From Bacteroidales bacterium (GTDB lineage: Bacteria; Bacteroidota; Bacteroidia; Bacteroidales; UBA932): a stretch of DNA of 62,659 bases. The DNA is taken from NCBI GenBank assembly GCA_017469425.1, contig JAFUGJ010000007.1:1-62659 (forward strand), written 5' to 3'. The notes under the pieces were generated by a model. It was not told the origin of the DNA, did not search any database, and saw nothing but the letters and a program-made list of their open reading frames with translations. Below, piece by piece: positions 58,869-62,659 of this stretch; the first letter of the stretch is position 1; each line of letters starts with the position of its first letter. A program made the position numbers and the translations under genes.

Positions 58869-58945
58869 GGCGGGGTAGCTCAGCTGGTTAGAGCGTCGGA
58901 TTCATAATCCGGAGGTCGTGGGATCGTGACCCACTCCCGCTACCA
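58869..58945 (+). tRNA. tRNA-Met (anticodon CAT)
   Basis: 77 nt with encoded CCA. The acceptor GGCGGGG pairs with TCCCGCT (G-T at both ends); the anticodon stem TCGGA/TCCGG has loop TTCATAA (CAT). The T-loop reads ATCGTGA instead of the usual TTCRANY, with the T54-A58 pair exchanged for A54-T58. It lacks the three G-C pairs of initiator tRNA, so it is probably elongator Met; a lysidine-type Ile tRNA is the alternative. Confidence 0.88.
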
Positions 58946-59007
58946 AATTATCCTACATATGTCTTGACCGGCTACGCCCGGTCTCACAGGCAAAACTCTA
59001 TATATAC

Positions 59008-59036
59008 CCGTCACAACCCATTGTGATGGTTTTTTA
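59008..59036 (+). terminator. Terminator after tRNA-Met
   Basis: A 9-bp stem CCGTCACAA/TTGTGATGG with loop CCCA, followed by TTTTTT. It ends 6 nt before the next start codon. Confidence 0.8.
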
Positions 59037-59041
59037 ATACT

Positions 59042-59425
59042 ATGACAGCACACCTTATTGAACTGGCCGAAAAATACAGACAGGCAGGAGCGGAAATCCA
59101 CGATGCCATCCGGGATATGATAGTCGGGGATGGCGGGTTTGTGAATGCCTCCAATAATAAGCAGGACAAGCCCGACATGAATGTTCTTGTATATAACAGC
59201 AAGAAGGGCTATACTGAAACATTCCCCATCCGTGCCCTAAAGGTCAATGCCGCCGGTGCCGTTGAGATTTATGTCGGCACTTACGGAACCATCTACACTG
59301 ACAGATACCTTCGGGGCAAAGGAGGCGAAGAACACTGGATGCCGCTGAAAGACTCGAACATCCTCTTTTTTCAGACGATTCTTTCAATAGCAAACAATAT
59401 CGACCGGTATCTGCAAAGTGCATGA
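59042..59425 (+). CDS. Hypothetical protein
   Basis: 127 residues. Begins MTAHLIELAEKYRQAGAEIHDAI, then a beta-rich region (MNVLVYNSKKGYTETFPIRALKV, VEIYVGTYGTIYTDRYL) and a final helix (FFQTILSIANNIDRYLQ). No signal peptide and no family recognised. The start at 59042 sits directly behind the tRNA terminator without a visible -7 element, so its promoter is unclear. Confidence 0.6.
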   Translation: MTAHLIELAEKYRQAGAEIHDAIRDMIVGDGGFVNASNNKQDKPDMNVLVYNSKKGYTETFPIRALKVNAAGAVEIYVGTYGTIYTDRYLRGKGGEEHWMPLKDSNILFFQTILSIANNIDRYLQSA

Positions 59426-59453
59426 GTCCGGAATCGGCTGCCATCCACAGGGA

Positions 59454-61655
59454 CTATTTCTTTTTAAGAATCCATGCCAGCATGTTGGCACTCAGGCCAA
59501 AATTGATTGTCCATGCGGGGGCAGGTGCAGGAAATGCCGTATGAGCGGCATAAAGTCTGGCACGAACCGTGAACTCGGATAAACCGTAAGTCGTGGGAAG
59601 AGACTCAATGACCCTGAAGAACTTGTAATCAGCACAGAGACCTGCCTGAAATCGGAAGCCTGATATTTCATCGGTTTTTTTATCCGGGTCCACCGGGTGC
59701 GACGGATAGTCAATAAAACCAACTCCGATACCGGCAAAGGGGGCAAGCCTCCACCACTGCGAATCAAATACTGTATAACCCAAGGAAGCTTCTAAGTTGC
59801 CGCCCGTCATCTTTTTCCCCGCCTCCCACTGATACCCATCCCGCTGAATGTCCTTTTTGTAGGTTCCGCCCCATCCCAGAAGGCCGCCCAAATAAAGGTT
59901 AAACTCGCTGAATGTAAAATCAAAACCGAAGTCCAAACCAGCAATGGGGGTTACATATGCTGCCATCGGCCCGGTATAGACTTCACTCCCCACGCCTAAA
60001 TGCATACCGATACCAAATCCTTTGGGATTGATTATCAGATCTGAAGACTCAGCGTTCCCAATCTGGGCAAGTTCGTTCCGGACACGGCTTGAATAGTAAT
60101 TTACGACAGCTGTATCCAAGCCCTGACGCGATTCGTCTTTCATCTTTGCAATAAAACTCTCTGCAACATCCAAATGGAAACCTATCACTTCCGGGTAAGT
60201 GAATTTGGAGCCCGACAAATAATCATTCTGCGCACGCCGACGGCAAATCTCGACATAGTCAAATCCTGTCTGGATATACTGAAGCATCTCCGGAGTCCGG
60301 AAATCCGGGTGGACCCACGATGTGAAAGGGTTCATATAACTGCGGGACTCCGGGATGCGGATAAGGGTATTCCCTATTTTCCGGCGGCCTGTCTCCCAAG
60401 AGATGGCATATTCGAACTCCGATATTTTAGGAAGTTCACTTCCTCTTGTTGTAAGGTCGGCCCAGGACAGGGGACCCTTATCCCAATACCTTATGGAAGA
60501 ATCCATCGTGACCGCATCGGTACTTTTCGCAGTGCGGACAAACCATCCTATCTTGGGCGTCATCCGAAAGTCGCCGGCATCTTCAGTAACGCCCACAATC
60601 CCCGCAACCAGCTCCAGCGGCGTCTCGCTCAAAACCACTCCAACCGGCGAGACCACCTGGTATTTGAACGGCACGACCACGGTTTCCGGAAGCATGGTCT
60701 GCGTAATGGTCACTTTGTCGGGGGTCCGGCCTTTATTGTCAAAAGGGAAGAATTGCAGGAACCAGCCGTCGAACTCTGTCTGCTTTACGGGGTGTTTGGA
60801 ACAGGTAGGCCCCTGAATGGTCCGAGGACGGGTTTTCTTTACGATATCTTTCCAAAACCAATAATCCGGATGCCCTTCCGAGGCGCTGACGAATTCTTCC
60901 AGAATAGGCTCCAGTTTCGATGTCCACCAGCCGAAACCAAGTGCTGCGAGGGAACGGGTTTTTTCCAGAACTTTGCGCCAGTCCTCCGGCGTTCCAGTAA
61001 GGGTGATGGACGGAATTCCACAAGCTGCATAGATGACCGTATAGTCAAAATACGGCTTGACGGCATCCATCAGCGTCACTTCTGATGCAATGAGTTCATC
61101 CGGCCCGGTAGTGGAGAAATCGGCCACAAGCGAGGAAGCAATATCGTTGTTCGTGTATTTGCCTATTTCGGCCGTAAAACCGGCAATAAGTCCGGCCCAG
61201 TCGGCCTGGCTGGATAAAAGGTCGGCACCGGTTTCCACTTTCAGTTCCTTTTTCCCCTCATGGTTCACCAGAATCTTTCTGTACTTCTCCGGATTCTCAT
61301 TGATGGAATGGCTGACCTGTTGGCAGATGACCAGCCAGATGGCATCCGGACTAAGAGTAACGGGCCGATGCTGGCACCATGCCTTCAACAGCATCTGGAA
61401 CAGGACATCCTGGCCGATATCGTACAGGTCTTTTTCATCGGAAAAGCTATTGGCCAGCAGTTCCGGTTCCCAGTCGGAAAACAAATTGCCTTTTGTATTC
61501 AGATTGAGCTCCTTGGCCAATTCAGTTCCGCTCCTGTGCCAGCCACAATGATTCGTGGGAGGCTCCACTTCATCGACGGCAAAAGTGATGGAAGGCTGTG
61601 CGTAGGAAAACACAACCATCATAAGACCCAGATATAGGAAGAATATGCGTTTCAT
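59454..61655 (-). CDS. DUF4419 protein with C-terminal barrel domain
   Basis: 733 residues. A signal peptide (MKRIFFLYLGLMMVVFSYAQ) precedes a DUF4419 region at about 60-370, recognisable by LSPDAIWLVICQQVSHSINENPEKYRKILVNHEGKKEL, the FSTTGPDELIASEVTLMDAVKPYFDY block and CGIPSITLTGTPEDWRKV. A segment of about 120 residues and a beta-barrel-like C-terminus follow (about 545-733: MAAYVTPIAGLDFGFDFTFSEFNLYLGGLLGWGG), ending in a basic tail. DUF4419 has no known function. It is coupled to the GNAT gene by ATGA overlap. Confidence 0.82.
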   Translation of the reverse strand: MKRIFFLYLGLMMVVFSYAQPSITFAVDEVEPPTNHCGWHRSGTELAKELNLNTKGNLFSDWEPELLANSFSDEKDLYDIGQDVLFQMLLKAWCQHRPVTLSPDAIWLVICQQVSHSINENPEKYRKILVNHEGKKELKVETGADLLSSQADWAGLIAGFTAEIGKYTNNDIASSLVADFSTTGPDELIASEVTLMDAVKPYFDYTVIYAACGIPSITLTGTPEDWRKVLEKTRSLAALGFGWWTSKLEPILEEFVSASEGHPDYWFWKDIVKKTRPRTIQGPTCSKHPVKQTEFDGWFLQFFPFDNKGRTPDKVTITQTMLPETVVVPFKYQVVSPVGVVLSETPLELVAGIVGVTEDAGDFRMTPKIGWFVRTAKSTDAVTMDSSIRYWDKGPLSWADLTTRGSELPKISEFEYAISWETGRRKIGNTLIRIPESRSYMNPFTSWVHPDFRTPEMLQYIQTGFDYVEICRRRAQNDYLSGSKFTYPEVIGFHLDVAESFIAKMKDESRQGLDTAVVNYYSSRVRNELAQIGNAESSDLIINPKGFGIGMHLGVGSEVYTGPMAAYVTPIAGLDFGFDFTFSEFNLYLGGLLGWGGTYKKDIQRDGYQWEAGKKMTGGNLEASLGYTVFDSQWWRLAPFAGIGVGFIDYPSHPVDPDKKTDEISGFRFQAGLCADYKFFRVIESLPTTYGLSEFTVRARLYAAHTAFPAPAPAWTINFGLSANMLAWILKKK

Positions 61656-62194
61656 AATGACCCGGATAATGGCGGTTTCTGCAAAGATAATGATTTTTCA
61701 GCCAGCAGCTGGTACGCCAGCCTCTCGTCGCCGGACTCCAGAAGGATGATGCCGCAGTAGCGAAATCCTGCCTTGAGGATGCAGTGCTGCATGATGGAGT
61801 TGTCGCGATGGGTGTCGATACGCAGATTTCTGCAGCGCCCGAGGCAGAATGTGATGACATCTGCAAAGATGCCGTGCGAGCCGGGGAGGCTTCCGATACG
61901 ATGGATTACATAATATGGCTGCGAGTCGTCCAGCCAGGCACCATCGTAGATTACCGCGTAAGTGGGCTCGGGCGATGCGATGAATGCAAAATAAGCCACA
62001 ATCTTCCCGTCGTCGCAAACCACATAGCCGTTGCCGCGGCGGATGTCGTCCGAAATTACCTCTGCGGACGGGTATCCGCCTATCCACTGCCCGTGATTTC
62101 CGTCTGCGCGCATGATTCCTTTTGCCGCTTCCAGCACGGGCATAATCTGCGGAATGTCTTCCGCCGCTGCGGGCCTGATTATCCTTCTTGCCAT
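61652..62194 (-). CDS. GNAT-family N-acetyltransferase
   Basis: 180 residues with a GNAT layout: RIIRPAAAEDIPQIMPVLEAAKGIM at the start, a VCDDGKIVAYFAFIA strand and a C-terminal LRIDTHRDNSIMQHCILKAGFRYCGIILLESGDERLAYQLL pattern. Substrate unknown. It is the first complete gene downstream of the his-leader remnant, with no -7 element of its own visible, so it may be expressed from the former his promoter at 62335. Confidence 0.85.
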   Translation of the reverse strand: MARRIIRPAAAEDIPQIMPVLEAAKGIMRADGNHGQWIGGYPSAEVISDDIRRGNGYVVCDDGKIVAYFAFIASPEPTYAVIYDGAWLDDSQPYYVIHRIGSLPGSHGIFADVITFCLGRCRNLRIDTHRDNSIMQHCILKAGFRYCGIILLESGDERLAYQLLAEKSLSLQKPPLSGSL

Positions 62195-62203
62195 AATGCA
62201 AAT

Positions 62204-62293
62204 TTATTTGTGCCGCGACATCAGCTCGGCCTGGAGGTCAGCGAGCGAAACCCCCATGATGTTGTTCAGCACCAGCAGGTGATACAGCAGGTC
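62204..62293 (-). pseudogene. hisE: C-terminal remnant of hisE
   Basis: 29 codons reading DLLYHLLVLNNIMGV, then SLADLQAELMSRHK and TAA. This is the last helix of phosphoribosyl-ATP pyrophosphohydrolase (typical ADLLYHLLVLL...L..R), the enzyme of step 2 of histidine synthesis. There is no start codon; a few codons upstream the frame hits TAA. It is out of frame with the His-rich leader that now covers its upstream end. Confidence 0.75.
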
Positions 62294-62328
62294 GGATGAT
62301 GATGGTGGTGTGCATTATAAAGTATCAT
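62266..62328 (-). other. hisL: Histidine leader peptide remnant
   Basis: ATG at 62328 opens a 20-codon frame MILYNA, five consecutive His codons (62296-62310), then PTCCITCWC and TGA. A short frame with a run of His codons 6 nt from a -7 element is the hallmark of a his-operon attenuator leader. From about the end of the His run, the DNA is instead the tail of hisE in another frame. Confidence 0.7.
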
Positions 62329-62334
62329 CGCCCA

Positions 62335-62342
62335 CAAATGTA
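62335..62342 (-). promoter_or_regulatory. -7 element of the former his operon
   Basis: Minus-strand TACATTTG, 6 nt before the leader ATG, the same spacing as in other genes of the window. Confidence 0.55.
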
Positions 62343-62386
62343 GCAATCTTTCTTAAAAAATGTAACCATTGACAGGAAATATTTAC

Positions 62387-62394
62387 TACTTTTG
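62387..62394 (+). promoter_or_regulatory. -7 element of the Cys-rich lipoprotein gene
   Basis: TACTTTTG with a 59-nt leader to the ATG at 62454. Confidence 0.5.
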
Positions 62395-62453
62395 TGTCGT
62401 GGTCTTTGAATCACAATGTTTTAACCGGTTAAATTTTAAAAGTTTATTGCCTT

Positions 62454-62659
62454 ATGAAGAAGGTTTATGTAATCCTCGCAGTTGCCGCCCTCACTCTGTG
62501 CGTTGCATCTTGCGGAAACAAGAAGAAGGCTCAGGAAGCTGAGCAGGAAGCTACCGAATGTTGTACCAAGGCTGAAGGCGATTGCTGCGCCAAGGAAGAA
62601 GGCGAGTGCTGCAAGAGCGCTGCCGAGGAAGTCAAGGACGCCGCTGCCGCCGCTGCAAA
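62454..62659 (+). CDS. Cys-rich lipoprotein (3' end cut by window)
   Basis: The first 68 residues are present. The lipobox is CVASC, with Cys at about residue 20, then a charged KKKAQEAEQEATE stretch and three CC pairs spaced exactly eight residues apart (ECC, DCC, ECC), then an Ala-rich region. The CC-x6-CC-x6-CC pattern could bind metal. The frame continues beyond the window. Family not recognised. Confidence 0.7.
   Translation, partial: MKKVYVILAVAALTLCVASCGNKKKAQEAEQEATECCTKAEGDCCAKEEGECCKSAAEEVKDAAAAAA

Noticed and set aside
60174-61085. 303-residue plus-strand frame opposite the DUF4419 gene
   Set aside because: Antisense shadow; no start context and no protein features.

Overview
The window reads as a chromosome segment of a Bacteroidales bacterium (phylum Bacteroidota). 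The evidence is a plug-only TonB-dependent receptor next to a DUF4249-type lipoprotein, a C10 (streptopain-like) peptidase, BACON and DUF5686 proteins, a LuxR/hemerythrin regulator, many signal peptides and lipoboxes, and the Bacteroidota -7 promoter element TAnnTTTG in front of most transcription units. Genes are tightly packed, with 1-8 nt start/stop overlaps, and many start codons sit only 4-7 nt after the -7 element, which suggests widespread leaderless mRNA. The exact genus cannot be read from the sequence.

Layout. 1-6.4 kb: a cut-off Rpn-type nuclease, a PA14/metallophosphoesterase lipoprotein, a secreted protein, a fused AroD-AroA shikimate enzyme and a LytS/LytTR two-component pair. 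6.5-11.4 kb: an envelope operon of a BACON/carbohydrate-binding lipoprotein, a YD-like secreted protein, a VTC-domain protein and an apparent DUF4956-DUF2490 fusion. 11.4-22.0 kb: a secreted propeller-like protein, a glycerol-1-phosphate dehydrogenase, aroC, sufBCD with a very short SufD, ispE, a DUF5686 protein and rpsP-rimM.

22.1-28.9 kb: a 6.6 kb AT-rich integrated element at the 3' end of tRNA-Leu(GAG), bounded by 46-bp perfect direct repeats that include the tRNA terminator. It carries a large serine integrase whose C-terminus is encoded in the att repeat, a small serine resolvase, an XRE regulator, several small unknown genes (one HEPN-like, one broken by an amber codon), a NUMOD3 protein and a possible Rep protein. 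28.9-35.1 kb: GDPD, a DAACS transporter, a nitrilase-like protein, a phosphodiesterase, galE and queH. 35.1-36.8 kb: an AbiE toxin-antitoxin pair with a palindromic operator.

36.8-46.7 kb: a hemerythrin/LuxR regulator diverging from an ECF sigma operon (TM-barrel protein), then a C10 peptidase, a DUF4249-type lipoprotein, a TonB receptor and a decayed second lipoprotein, followed by an NfeD-flotillin-XRE operon. 46.9-57.4 kb: housekeeping genes (apbE, rsmE, tsaC, rhomboid, mutL, ispF, nitroreductase, nicotinamidase, NlpC/P60, NahK-like kinase). 57.4-62.7 kb: a PBP4-type peptidase, tRNA-Gln and tRNA-Met, a DUF4419 protein, a GNAT, the apparent scar of a deleted histidine operon (promoter and His-rich leader joined to the hisE tail), and a Cys-rich lipoprotein running off the end.

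The strongest candidates for new biology are the att site that rewrites the integrase C-terminus, the histidine-operon scar, and the inner-membrane/outer-membrane-barrel fusions.
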